Of a stretch of 64,000 nucleotides of DNA, positions 40,349-51,019 are shown piece after piece. The position numbers were made by a program, and so were the translations under genes. Origin of the DNA: Zygnema cylindricum (lineage: Eukaryota; Streptophyta; Zygnematophyceae; Zygnematales; Zygnemataceae); assembly GCA_037447655.1 (NCBI GenBank), contig JBBHKE010000059.1, forward strand, positions 186,001 to 250,000. Reading direction: 5' to 3'. Numbering within the stretch: the stretch's first letter is position 1; the number at the start of each line of letters is the position of its first letter. The notes under the pieces were generated by a model. The model was not told the DNA's origin. It saw only the letters and a program-made list of their open reading frames with translations, and ran no database searches.

Positions 40349-42295
40349 ATGGAGCCCATAGAATTTCAGGTTATGGGCCCACCATCTAGGGTGCCTATGT
40401 TCGATGGAAAAGACTGCACTTATTGGGAGTTTACGATGGAGGGATTCCTTTTCGAAAAGCATTTGTGGGGAATTGTTTCGGGGCAAGTGAGGTGTCGGCT
40501 ACCCAGCTTTGGTGGAACTCATTATGGAGAATCATCTGGGGCTTCCCAGAAAACTAACTGGAGTTCACATGTAACGGAAGGTGAAGGGAAAATCATTGCC
40601 ATGGAAGGGAAAAAAAGGGAGAAGGATAAAGGGACATTTATGGTGAGGGGAGCTATGCTCTCCGCCACAGCTCCACTTAGAGGGGTTATAAGTAAAACTT
40701 AAGAAAATGATAGTAAAATTTGGGAGTATAAAAACACTATAGCAAAACATCTAATACTTAGATATGTGTCTAGGTCCATAGCTATCACTCTTTTAAGTCT
40801 AACGAAGTCTTCGAAAATCTGGGAAACACTAAGTCAGATTTATAAGAGTGAGACTATTCAAAGGCAGCAGTTAGTAAAATGGGAAATAGAGGCATATGTT
40901 TATAAAGGCAGTAACATGATAGTGTTTTGTAATGATATTGCTGCGTTATATGTTGAGCTTGTTAGTGCGGGATATGTAGAATCCGAGGAGAGAAAGATTA
41001 ATACACTACTCATGAAACTCCCAGATGAGTACGAAAACATTATTTATCGTATGCAGGCAATGGGTGGCTCCTCATGGACTTGGAGCTTTACCATGAGGAT
41101 AATTATAGTGAGGGAAAACACTTTGGAGCTTCGTAGGGGAAATGGCAGAGTGAATGCATTTACAGCTGGTGGTGATTGGCGGAAGCGTGATGAGAGGAAC
41201 GACGGTGACGAGCGAAAGCGTGACGAGAGGAAGAAAGACGAAGGTAAACCTTATCGGAACTTTGGTGGAAAGAGAGGGAGAGGAAAAGAAATGGGAGCTT
41301 TGAAAAAGGGGGTTTGCTTCTTTTGTAGGGAACCGGGTCATTATATGGAGGGATGCCCTTGTTTGGAAGAACTTAGAAGTTGGAATGTGGATGAGGAGGA
41401 AGAAAGGGAAGAGCAGAAAGAGGATAAAGAAATCTTAGAGCTTCTCCACATCGGTAGAATGGAGAAGAGAGAAAAGTACACAGAAATTCCACGAAAGCAA
41501 CAGTGTGCTTTTGGAGGTATAAGGGAAGTAAAGGGAAAGGTGGTACTTGAGGGAGTTAGAAATGATGAGGATGTCAAGGAGTGTAAAAAGTATGACTTAG
41601 AAATGAGAAAGTCAGATCTAGAATCTATAATTGAAAAAGGGAAAAGTAAAAATAATGAGGATAATTTTATAGATATTTTGGAAACAGAAAACTGGTCGCA
41701 AAGGGAGACTTCAACGGATTCCGAGGAAAGGGGAGAAGTAAATCTAGAGGGGGTTTTAAAAGATAGGGGAGAAGAGGAATATTTAATGAAAGGTTTAGGG
41801 GAGGAGAAATATTTATTGGGAATAAAAATAGAAAGTGATAGCGGAAAGAATTCCATAGGAGAGAGTGAGGAAAGTTCAGAAAATGGAGTAAGTATCATGG
41901 ATAAAAATATGAGTACGGAAGACGTAGAACTTATGAGGATCTTATTGGGGACACTTGTTTTTTGGGAAAATTTGGGGGGTAATGGATTTGACATCACTAA
42001 CGGGAGGGATGGCATTTATGAAGGTGTGCTTGTAAAAATATTAGCATATGGGTGTGTGTCGCATATTGGAGATGGGGCTGGCTATTTGAATTGCAAGAGG
42101 GAAATTGGATTTAGTGTGAATGGAAAAGAGATGAGGTGGATAAAATATTTTCTCGGATTTATGAAAAATGGCATGCAAAATAAAATGTGTGATGTAATTA
42201 ATATTTCGGTTCATCTAATACACTTCTTTAAATACGAGGGTATTCACTTAAAGTTTTATGAGGAGAAAAGAAGTAAGAAAAAAAAAAGTGTTTAG
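40349..42295 (+). pseudogene. CopB3 gag plus in-frame pol remnant (one in-frame TAA)
   Basis: Start ATG 40349, 20 bp inside the LTR, reading IEFQVMGPPSRVP through the primer site. An in-frame TAA (40700-40702) splits a 117-codon N-terminal part from a 509-codon part in the same frame. gag core: WETLSQIYKSETIQRQQL, LMKLPDEYENIIYRM. Knuckle CFFCREPGHYMEGC (~41315-41356). After RKQQCAFGG protease, integrase and RT are gone. An acidic Glu/Lys-rich stretch leads into remnants of the pol end (GLGEEKYLLGIKIE, then MRWIKYFLGFMKNG...CDVINISVHLIHFFKYEGIHLKF, recognisable as the RNase H end of CopB1). It ends with TAG at 42293-42295. Confidence 0.8.
40369..40383 (+). other. CopB3 primer-binding site (half initiator-tRNA type)
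   Basis: GGTTATGGGCCCACC immediately after the LTR, identical to CopB1 and CopB2. Confidence 0.85.
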
Positions 42296-42334
42296 TGGGA
42301 GTTAAAAAGAAAGTAGACTAGAAAATAAGGGGAG

Positions 42335-43431
42335 TGTTAAAATTTATGTATTTTCTAGGTCAGTATTGGAAATATAAATAGAGTGTTGGAAAAAGGTAAT
42401 TAATAGTTCGCTTCTATATTTTAGTTAGAATGTAAAGAGAGAGAAATAGATGACCAAAGGGAGGCCATGGCTGCTTCGTCATTAAGAAGGCGGCATAATA
42501 AATTAGAAGGTATTTTACTTGTTTTTGTAAAATAGTGCTTCTGGCCGAATTTAAACCGGGGTCTGCAAATTACTATGTAGACCTACGCCTTATCCATTAA
42601 GGCACTAACGAAACGATATACAAAAAATGTTTCACGTATATTTATATATTGATTCAAAGGACTAATTCGCAGCAGACTAACGAAAACGCGCATAAATCAA
42701 TTCATGCATGGAAGCGAATCGAAGCCGTATAAATATAACTAATCAGACGGCCACCATTACAGTCCCCACCCACAATAAGATTTCAGCGGCCTTTGAGGAT
42801 AGCGTCACGCGGTGCCACGTGGCGCCACATTATTTGATATCGGAGAAGATGGGAGGAGGAACCATGGCTCCCGATTTGGCAAATGTCACCTTGTAGACCA
42901 TGTCGTAAAATGGTCGTACAATAAGTACATCGCCCATCATACCTTCTTGTACTATCTAGTGTTCCTATTGGACTACGGTTTAGTAGTAGGTAGTCGTGAG
43001 TAAGCAGACCAAGACTTAGTGATATTTAGGTACCTCTCTCTAGGAGAGCTTGTAACTATAAAGGTCATGTTTGACCAGCCATAACTTAATGCTCGGGTGA
43101 GCAAATTCAGTGATTCTTTTTCCTGCGGACTCACGGGAGTCCAAGCTAAACATGAATGTAGTTGGTTAGAGTTTTTGCGTGCCAGGGTGGCACTTATTCA
43201 GTGGTAAAGTCAAAGAGGGGGATATTGTCCAAAACACATATTCAAGCTTTGCATTCTGTGGTGGAACTGAACATACAGAAGGACTTGTCTTCACAGGGTT
43301 GAAGGTGTATTGGGGTTCTCATTGACAAGGGATCATTCATTTGGGTTTATATCAACTTGGAGTCAGCATCACCTAGAATAACTTCTTTTGGATCTGCGAA
43401 TTTTGTGGGTAATGGAGCCCATAGAATTTCA
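42335..43431 (+). repeat. CopB3 3' LTR
   Basis: 1097 bp, TGTTAAAATTTATG...AGAATTTCA. The tRNA-like cassette is at 42540-42609 on minus; here the B-box-like GGTTTAAATTCGG is closer to consensus than in the 5' LTR. TATA-like CTATAAAG near 43056. Confidence 0.92.
42540..42609 (-). other. tRNA-like A-box/B-box cassette, antisense in the CopB3 3' LTR
   Basis: Same organisation as in the 5' LTR: TTAATGGATAAGGC and CCCCGGTTTAAATTCGG on minus. Confidence 0.5.
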
Positions 43432-45310
43432 GCTTATGCCAGTCGAAGCAACAATCAAGCGGAGTCGAACTACAGTAGTTATGAAGAGGAGTGCCTTGCC
43501 ACAGTTTGGGGAATTGTGCATTTTCGCCATTATCTTTATAGCAAGCCTTTTACATTTTTTAATGACCATCATTCTTTGCATAACTCATGACCAATGACAA
43601 ACTATCCGGCAAATTAGCACGTTGGGCCCTTATTTTGCAGTAATACGATATGGAGATCATCCATCGACCCGGGCTCCTCAGTTTGAATGTCGATGGTCTT
43701 TCTCGAAACCCTTTACCTAATTTTGCCGATAATGGAGTGCGACAAGAGTTTGATGGCGAACCAGTTGCATCGTTGTTTGCTGGAGCACACCTGGTTTACA
43801 ATTTTTCGGGCCCCACAGTTCACAAAACTGAACATGATCCATGGCGAGACAGCGTTTTGCTTTTCTTTTTATCCACTCAGTCCTTTAGAGCAGGCACCTT
43901 ACCAGGAGAGGAGGAGAGTGTTCGTAAAAGAGTTCAAAATTACTTATGGATGGGAGGTTCCCTTATTCGTCTCCTCGCAGATGGAAGTCTTCGGCATGTT
44001 CCTCAACCGACAGAACGCCTATTACTTATTGATTAGATTCATATTGATCTGGTACATTATGGTACTAAACGAACTTTGAGTTTGGTACAGGCACATTATT
44101 GGTGGTCAGGTATGCAGGCTGTCTTGATACAAAGATGCAACACATAAGACCGGTTGCGAACCTCATTCTCTAACCGGCATACTACACTTCAACCTTTGCC
44201 TATCCAAGGTCTCTTCTACAGGTGGTCGTGTGATTTGGCAGGTTCTTTTCCTATCTCGCGATGGTGCAAGCAATACATCATGATCATGATCGAGAATTTC
44301 AGCAAATGGGTGGAAGTTGTGGCCCTCACGCACAAAACTGCCAAACTCACCATCGCCGCTTTCAAGGAGCATGTGCTCCTCCGATATAGAGCACCGACAT
44401 AAGTACTTACAGACCAAGGGACCCAGTTTCGTGGCGAATTTCAAGAGATGTTGGACGAGGCGTTGATTGATCATCGTCGAACAATTCGAGATGATCCCCA
44501 GGTAGACGGTTTGGTAGAGAGGGCGGTGCAAACATTTAAGCGGGCTTTTCGCAAACATTGCTTGGAGAAACAGATCAATGTCTGGGATGAATCATTGGGT
44601 TATATTGTCATGGGCTGGTGCATGTCTGTACAGGCCAACTTAGCAAACTTCAGTCCATATTATGTGTTATTTGGTCGACAACCACTTCTAGGTAGAAATA
44701 TACAGAAAGCCGCTAGTTTTCCTTTGCCGCTTATGTTTGATTCTCTTTTTTTGGAAGAACTAACCAACCAAGCTTTGCTTTTTGCTAGGGAAATTCCAAT
44801 GGCTTTTGAAAACTTGCAGATTGCTCAACATCGTGACTCCTTACGGTTTGCAATAACTCGCAGTGGCAGTTACCAACCACAACAAAATCCGAATCGCGTG
44901 GGGGACTATGTATATTTGCGTCGGCAAACATTTGACACACTCGACACGGATGTCTCGGCTCACATATTGAGGATCACAAAAATTGACTCCAATGGATTAT
45001 TAAGCCTACAAGGGCCGACACGCGAACTTTGCGAGAACATTCAAAAAATTGTGCCCCTTGCTACCTACCTGATCTTTCCCACAGTATGTATCCGTGGCGG
45101 ATGCCGATTATCAAGGCCAGTGAGTGTCAGTTGTGTCAACGTTCTGATGGAGAAACGACGATGCTTCTCTACGACCATTGCAATCTAGGATTTCATATGG
45201 AGTGCTAGGTTCCACCTCTGCACGCTATTCCGGTTAGATAGTGGTTTTTTCCACGGATGTCGCGACCTACCGGCTGTCCTTACCAGCTCCCCTGCAGGCT
45301 AAACAGCTAG
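43432..45310 (+). pseudogene. Gypsy copy 3: RNase H, integrase and PHD finger
   Basis: Resumes with YASRSNNQAESNYSSYEEECLATVWG (RNase H). 43650-44036 is the linker. 44154-44402 and 44448-45188 carry integrase: WSCDLAGSFPI (first Asp), a frame break near 44400 where TDQGTQFRGEF (second Asp) is encoded, then DDPQVDGLVERAVQTFKRAF (Glu). The SH3-like tail is VGDYVYLRRQTFDTLDTDVSAHILRITKID. The PHD finger at 45119-45262 has CQLC and FHMEC but YDHC for the second pair and stops after the His-Cys pair. About 80 percent or more identical to copy 1 by eye. Confidence 0.88.
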
Positions 45311-45551
45311 GGGGGGGGGGGGATTCCATCCTTTCTCATCTTTACCAACTGAACTTGTCTTTGTACTTTTATTTGTTTGCTTGTTTTTTTTGGGCTGATT
45401 CATTGATATTTCTGTTGGTATATATTCTTTGTACTCTGGTCGTGGTCTTGACCACCAAATATGAATGAGATTCATACAATTTCTTATGTTTACTGTCAAT
45501 GCTAGTTGGTGGTGATGCATGTTCCACACGGTTGTATGCTCATGCAGGACA
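45311..45551 (+). other. Gypsy copy 3: G-tract, 3' non-coding region and 3' LTR remnant
   Basis: A run of 12 or more G (45311-45322), then ATTCCATCC as in copy 1. The following 200 bp align with copy 1 5404-5623. After CACGGTTGTA only about 15 bp of LTR-like sequence remain (TGCTCATGCAGGACA) before the MITE right half. Confidence 0.6.
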
Positions 45552-45633
45552 TGGCAGTAAATTAGAATGAATGATGCTAATTTTTTCTTTACACTAATAA
45601 TTTCTCAACGCTTATAACGATTTGCGGTGTAAT
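45552..45633 (+). mobile_element. Right half of the MITE split by the gypsy element
   Basis: TGGCAGTAAATTAGAATGAATGATGC...AACGATTTGCGGTGTA aligns with the right half of the MITE at 61381-61583, and begins exactly where the left half (17834-17962) stops, with TGGC present at both junctions. Confidence 0.75.
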
Positions 45634-47150
45634 GTTGGGTATCGAGGACCGTTTGCCGATATTCAATATATTTTGAATTTCAGCTACCAGATAATCAAAA
45701 TATTGCTTCGATAAACCAAAAATCAAAATTATCGCGATTTACCATCGACACATCGCCAAAATATCGTGTTGCCAATATATCAAAGCATAAAAAAAAATGA
45801 AAATTTTCACAGGTCTCCAAAGTCATGTGCCTTTGGACAAGGTGACCGTAAAATCTTTGCCGAAAAGAAATACGGTTTTTCTTGAAAGTCAGTAGAGTGA
45901 AGGAGATCTCTGAGGTACATTGACGTGGTACACTTGCAAAGTACATATACATAATATGCAAGTACGGATTTTCGTACAAAAATGGTCGATTTTCAAAATT
46001 TTGACGATTTAATAGATTTGATCGTCAACTTACAAGAAACCACTCAAATTTAAACAGGTATGTAAAACTTGTTTACAGACGATACGCGATGTAACCGAAG
46101 CATAGTTCAAAAGTAAGCTTTTTTATGGTAGGCCTTTGGTAGGCGCACAAAACTTTGCACAAAACTCGCGTAGAGGAGGCATGCTGTATGTGTGTGCGTC
46201 GTGCACACTCTTGTACGAACGTCCGAATCTTACGTAAGATTATATTGCAGCGCACGCCGCCGGACGAATTTGTTTAGTGAACAATAACACGCAGATGTTC
46301 AAAATTGTATACGCTTATATGACAGATAGTCTTATCGTAAGTTGTGTTGTGGGTTTTTCATGTGATCTTCTTAGATCACCACTTTAATTAGCGACCGTCC
46401 AATCGTCTAAATCTGACGGTTTAACTAAAAAACATCTCAAAACTCACAGAAAAATATTTTTATTGTTCAATTATTTTTCAAAATTTAGACATGCGTTTAA
46501 TTCTCTATCGATCGATGTGCAACTCAACCCTGTTACCTTTTTTTCAATTTTGAGGCCAATACAATATGGGTCTTAAGGTCATATTCATAGTTGTTCAAAT
46601 CGCGCGATTTTTTCATTTTTTCCGATTAAAACGTATAATTCGTGACTTTTGAATAAATCGGAAAAAAACGCGATGTACTTTCAGTGCGGTAAACTGAACG
46701 GCTAATTCACGGAAACTGTACGGTTTTTTACGAAAGCTGTACGGTTTTGTACGGTAAATGTACAAAATTTGACGAAAAGATACGTTGCACTTCGTAGGAC
46801 TTTCTGTCCGGTAAACTGAACAGAAATTTTAAGGAAATATACGGAATTGTACCAAAAATGTACCGACTATTACGATAAGATACGGAAAATGTACGAAAAT
46901 GGTACAAGCTGCGGTATATGTGAAATTTATTTTTGTTTACATGTACGGAATAGTACGAACGAAAATTCATTAACGATTTTTACGATTTTTTCAAAAGGTT
47001 CAATGCGTTTGTTACGTATAATTCGTCGCGATTAAATCGTTCGCACTAAACGCCGTGAACAACTATGGTCATATTGTATGTTTTGCGTACAATAAGCATA
47101 TTGTATGGGCGTACTTTCACCTACTTTTGAACTATGAACCGAAGCCTCTA
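45634..47150. other. AT-rich intergenic DNA, no gene seen
   Basis: No conserved coding. Notable only for many GTACGG/TACGAAA words (46680-46960), which make translations look repetitive. Confidence 0.6.
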
Positions 47151-48548
47151 AGGGTCAAGTTCCATCAGTCAAAAATTGGGGTAGTTTACAGAAATATGCG
47201 ACTATTCGTACTAAACCGTATCTCTTATTTTGTTTTTATACGCGAAACAACATTACAGAAAATCTTGCCAATACTCTCCGAAGGTCTTGGAGGTAATACC
47301 GACGGTCGGATGTTCATCTGCGAGGAGTTCGCTTCATTCTTTTCTGTAGCTGCCAACGTACCTGTAGGAGGTGGGTTGGCAGCTACATAAAAAAATTAAT
47401 AGTGACACGCTGGACTAATAAGCAACGTGTCATGATGTAAAGCCAACGAAAATTGACGAAATTTGCACATGGTATGTACTTTTCAAAATGCAATTGAAAA
47501 TCAAAAAAGTAATTTTGAAACGGTCATTCGTCGCGCAATTTCTTTCATCACACTATTTCCCGAAAAGGAGTTTCGTCATGTTGGAAAACATAAATGAGCT
47601 GGCGTAAAAGGCTGGCGTTTGCAGAAGGTACAAAAGTTTTGTCGTATTATGACTTGGTACGCAGGTACATGGTACTCAAGTGAAGATTTGAAGCGAAATT
47701 TGTCGGTGTGAAGATTTTTAAAAGATTTTAAATATCCCGGTTAAGATCCACGTGGCTCCACTCAGTGTTTGACACGTGGATTGCATACTTTTCGTGATGG
47801 ACCATCGACTCGATTAACCCGACCCGTAGAGTTGGCCGCACGTTTACAGAAACAACTAGGGTCAAGTTCCACTAACCGTTTCTGTAAACGTACGACCAAC
47901 TCTACGGGTCGCGTTAATCGAGTCGATGTTCCATCACGAGGTGTATGCAATCCACGTGTTAAACATTGAGTGGAGCCACATGATTTTTGACCGGATGTTT
48001 AAAATCTATTCAAAATCTTCACACCGACAAATTTCGCTTCAAATCTTCACTTGCGTACCATATACCTGCGTACCAGGTACGACTGAAATTTTGTACTTTC
48101 TGCAAACGACATTCTTTTACGCCAGCTCATATTTTAGGGTTCTTGTTTTCGAACATGACAAAAATCCTTTGCCGGAAATAGTGTGACGAAAGAAATTGCG
48201 CGACGAAGGACCGTTTCGAGATATTTTTTTTATTTTTTGTTGCATTTTGAAAAGTACATACCATGTGTAAATTTCGTCAGTTTTCGTTGGTTTTCCATCG
48301 TGACACGTAGCTTATTAGTCCAGCGTGTCACTATTAAATTTTTTTGTATCTGCCAATCCACCTCCTACAGGTACGTTGGCAGCTACAGAGAAAAATGACG
48401 AGAACGCCTCGCGGATGAACATCTGACGGTCAGAATTGCCTCCCAGACCTTCGGAGAGCGCCTCGCAGATGAACATCTGACGGTCAGCATTGCCTTCAAA
48501 ACCCTATGGTACGGATAGTCGCGGATTTCTGTAAACTACCCCACTTCT
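47151..48548. mobile_element. Foldback element: 1.4 kb near-perfect palindrome
   Basis: Two arms of roughly 690 bp are reverse complements around a centre near 47861-47868 (loop about CAACTAGGGTCAAGTTCCACTAAC). Landmarks pair in order. CGTTTACAGAAA with TTTCTGTAAACG. GAGTTGGCCGCACG with CGTACGACCAACTC. CCACGTGGCTCCACTCA with TGAGTGGAGCCACATG. ACATGGTATGTACTTTTC with GAAAAGTACATACCATGT. GTAGCTGCCAACGTACC with GGTACGTTGGCAGCTAC. GGGGTAGTTTACAGAAAT with ATTTCTGTAAACTACCCC. The right arm has a ~54-bp tandem duplication (CCTCGCGGATGAACATCTGACGG). Non-coding; mirrored short frames are an artefact of the palindrome. Confidence 0.9.
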
Positions 48549-49630
48549 AGGGTAACCTTCCATCAGGCGAAAAGTGGGATTGTTTATTGGAGAAAATACA
48601 TTTCCGTACTAGGTCGTACTGTTTTTTTTTTTTTTACAAAAGATGATTCCTAAAAATTCGTTAAGATTCTCCAAACTTCTTGGAGAAAAATACCGTTGTC
48701 CAATTTTCAATTTTCGACGCAAACGCTTCTTGTTTCTAGTACGTAGCTAGTCTCCTCCGACTGTCCTCGGGAGGAGTGTTTGTGATTACTGGACGCGTGT
48801 TTTGGTCCACTTGTAAAGTCAGAGTCGATCCATGACAGACGTGAATCAATAAACTTACATGTGGCAAATGGATTGTACCGTGTGACATCAAAGCCAGCTT
48901 GCTCGACGACAAAAAAATCTTGGTTGTATAGTCAGCCTGCTCGACGACAAAAAAAACTTGATTTTGTGGTTCATAACTGTGGGTACAGCGATAATACATT
49001 CACGTACAAATGGTACATTATTGGCCATTTGTACAAATTTAAATTTGCAATGGTTTTCGTGGCCCTTGGTACGACAACAACCCTAAGAACGTTCAGATTG
49101 TACATTAGCGTGATGCTACTACACCGTGAATCGCTATTAGCGTAATAAAAAATATAGCGTAATGAAACAATTAGCGTACTTTACGGTAAATTGTGTTTTT
49201 TCGGGTACACCATGATACTAATTTATCATGTACTCTAATTTGCAAACTGCTTTGTAAAAATTTTCGGCACATAATATGTCCACACTAAAACATGTAGATG
49301 TACGAAATTGTTCAAATCGTACGCCGTCGCGTTTTTTTGACATCTGCGTATGCCGGAAAACATCTACGCAATTATATATTATTATATTTTCTGTACTTTT
49401 AAACTAAATGAGATACGGAATAGTACAGATCTGGCAGTCCGTACTCCACACTATTTAAAATTACACTAAATTACAGTTATGAACCGTATTAGGGGGTACC
49501 TCAAATAACGTGCAAAATATTTAGCGTACTTTATTCTATTTGAGAATTTGCCCCAAAAAAAGGGGTACCCCAATTAGCGTCATGTACGCTAATAGCGATT
49601 CGCGGTGTACATATTTTCATCGGCGTATGA
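48549..49630. other. Intergenic DNA with a short tandem repeat and MITE-like ends
   Basis: No gene recognised. Two ~37-bp units around GTCAGCCTGCTCGACGACAAAAAAA (48888-48963). CTACACCGTGAATCGCTATTAGCG (49119-49142) and GCTAATAGCGATTCGCGGTGTA (49589-49610) form an inverted pair of the MITE-type termini, so 49119-49610 may be a diverged MITE-family member of about 490 bp. Confidence 0.5.
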
Positions 49631-49894
49631 CCGTACACATACGCAGCTGCGATTTTGTCCATTTCGAAATGATGATTATTCCCGGGCGGCTCAGCAGGAC
49701 CCTGCGTGGTACCAATCGCAATCGAGCACCTCATTTACCGGCACGACCTGATGGAAGGGTGCCCGTACACATACGCAGCTGCGATTTTGTCCATTTCGAA
49801 ATGATGATTATTCTCGGGCGGCTCAGCAGGACCCTACGTGGTACCAATCGCAATCGAACACCTCATTCACTAGCACGACCTGATGGAAGGGTGT
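49631..49894 (+). repeat. 132-bp unit in two tandem copies
   Basis: 49631-49762 and 49763-49894, both CCGTACACATACGCAGCTGCG...CTGATGGAAGGGTG, with few differences. The length is a multiple of three, so one frame reads through both copies, but nothing supports a gene. Confidence 0.92.
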
Positions 49895-49961
49895 TACAAT
49901 TATTACTGCCAGTAAACGTGTTCGTACAATTACTGGGAACGCCTGATGGAAGGTTACCCTT

Positions 49962-50733
49962 AGGGTGGAATTCCATTAGGCCGTCCCAGTAAATGTACGG
50001 AAAATTCTACTGGCAGCGTTTACTAGAAGACTATTCCATTTTGTCGGGCCAGTAACAAACCTTCCTCAATTATGATTAGCGCCACGAAGATTAGAGTCCA
50101 GATTTGAAAATCTTAAATAAAATCTTAAATAAAATCTTCAAACGGAATGTCAAAACGAAATATCTGTACGGCAGGAGGTAATTAATGATTCGTACGTAAA
50201 TTTTGAAGCCAGATTTTTGATTTTGAAAACTGAAATCAAAATTTCGAAACGGAATGGCAAAAAGACGCGGCAAACTTTGAAGGTCGCGGCAAACTTTGAA
50301 TGTCGGTGGATGTCAGACGGAGCGTGCGAAAAAAAATTCGGCTCACTTGCATCCAGCGTGGCAGGCGGCACATGGACCGTACGACGTAGGCACATGGCCT
50401 ATACGACGTGTAGACCTGTGAACGCTTGTTCAAAGCATATTTTTTTTTTCTTTTTCACGTGTACCAATGGTACACGTCTAGTAATTACAACTCTCCTCGC
50501 GAGGAGAGTTTCGTGACACTGGATGATGTGCGCGATTGCTTCGCGGATCTGAAAAAGTGGAATATCCAACGGCCAGGAATTGCGCCTACATCATTGGAGC
50601 TTCCCGACAGCTTTCCAGTAACGATTTTTCGTCTGACAAATATTTTTTTAAGGTACGGCGTGGTACGTATATGTACGAGCTTGTACGGTGTCCAGTAACG
50701 AACCACACTTTTCTTCTAACGGAATTCCACCCT
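49962..50733. mobile_element. Small TIR element (~770 bp)
   Basis: Ends AGGGTGGAATTCCATTAG (left) and CTAACGGAATTCCACCCT (right) are inverted repeats, with GTACGG-containing subterminal sequence on both sides. It has no transposase-like coding. The flanks hold further copies of the CTGATGGAA-GTT/ACC motif shared with the foldback element. Confidence 0.6.
50095..50300. repeat. Short direct repeats inside the small TIR element
   Basis: CTTAAATAAAAT twice (50111-50134) and TCGCGGCAAACTTTGAA in two units (~50267-50303). Minor low-copy repeats of unknown significance. Confidence 0.6.
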
Positions 50734-51019
50734 TTGACTGATGGAACTTGACCTTAATACAGTACTATTACAGAGACCTCTGATGCAACCATACCCCAAA
50801 TAAGTAATTATATGAATTACAGAATTAGCACTTTTTTGTCGGTTGCATTTTGCGGCGTCTACCTTTAAGGGCGTGTTCCCATGTAACCGATATTTTGAAA
50901 CGTTATTTTGGATTTTAGCGCTGATTTTACGGTCTAACCAGATGTTGATCCACACGGTGACATCTCAATTTCATTTGTGATCATACAGGTACTGTAGTGT
51001 AGTGTTGTTGGTTGATAGA
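50734..51019. other. Upstream region of the Cys-rich/Pro-rich gene
   Basis: No gene. It lies between the TIR element and the proposed start at 51020. No convincing TATA box or CpG feature was picked out. Confidence 0.5.

Larger units (their letters stand above)
39276..40368 (+). repeat. CopB3 5' LTR
   Basis: 1093 bp, very similar to 42335-43431. It contains an antisense tRNA-like cassette (39480-39547), a CTCTCTCTAAGAGAG hairpin (39971-39985) and a TATA-like CTATAAAG (39993-40000). Confidence 0.92.
39276..43431 (+). mobile_element. Non-autonomous copia element CopB3 (gag-type, internally deleted)
   Basis: LTRs at 39276-40368 and 42335-43431, starting TGTTNAAATTTATG and ending GAATTTCA. Target site GTTTA (39271-39275) / GCTTA (43432-43436), where the undisturbed copy 1 has GCTTA. 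The interior is only ~1.97 kb. It keeps gag and the end of pol in one frame but lacks protease, integrase and nearly all of RT. The primer site and polypurine tract (AATAAGGGGAG, 42323-42334) are intact, so it could be mobilised by proteins of a full-length relative (inference). Confidence 0.9.
17963..45551 (+). mobile_element. Ty3-gypsy DNMT element, copy 3: host of four copia insertions
   Basis: Its parts run in order on +. 5' LTR and leader: 17963-18143 plus 25045-26822. gag: 26823-28317. Protease/DNMT: 34971-35898 plus 37079-38164. RT/RNase H: 38165-39275 plus 43432 on. Integrase and PHD run to about 45300, then G-tract, 3' non-coding region and a 3' LTR remnant ending ACA at 45551. Insertions into it are CopB1, CopB2 with a foreign LTR, a solo LTR and CopB3. 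It was itself inserted into a MITE with a 4-bp duplication, TGGC. The 3' LTR is reduced to about 15 bp by deletion. Coding is heavily mutated. Confidence 0.75.

Noticed and set aside
41341-42015. 224-codon Ser/Phe-rich frame on minus inside CopB3
   Set aside because: Shadow of the AG-rich gag/pol-remnant frame on +.
47762-47969. Two near-identical ~60-aa frames on opposite strands
   Set aside because: Explained by the palindrome: the same sequence read on each arm.
49540-49992. 150-codon frame with two 44-aa repeats
   Set aside because: Arises because the 132-bp tandem unit is a multiple of three; no homology or expression signal.
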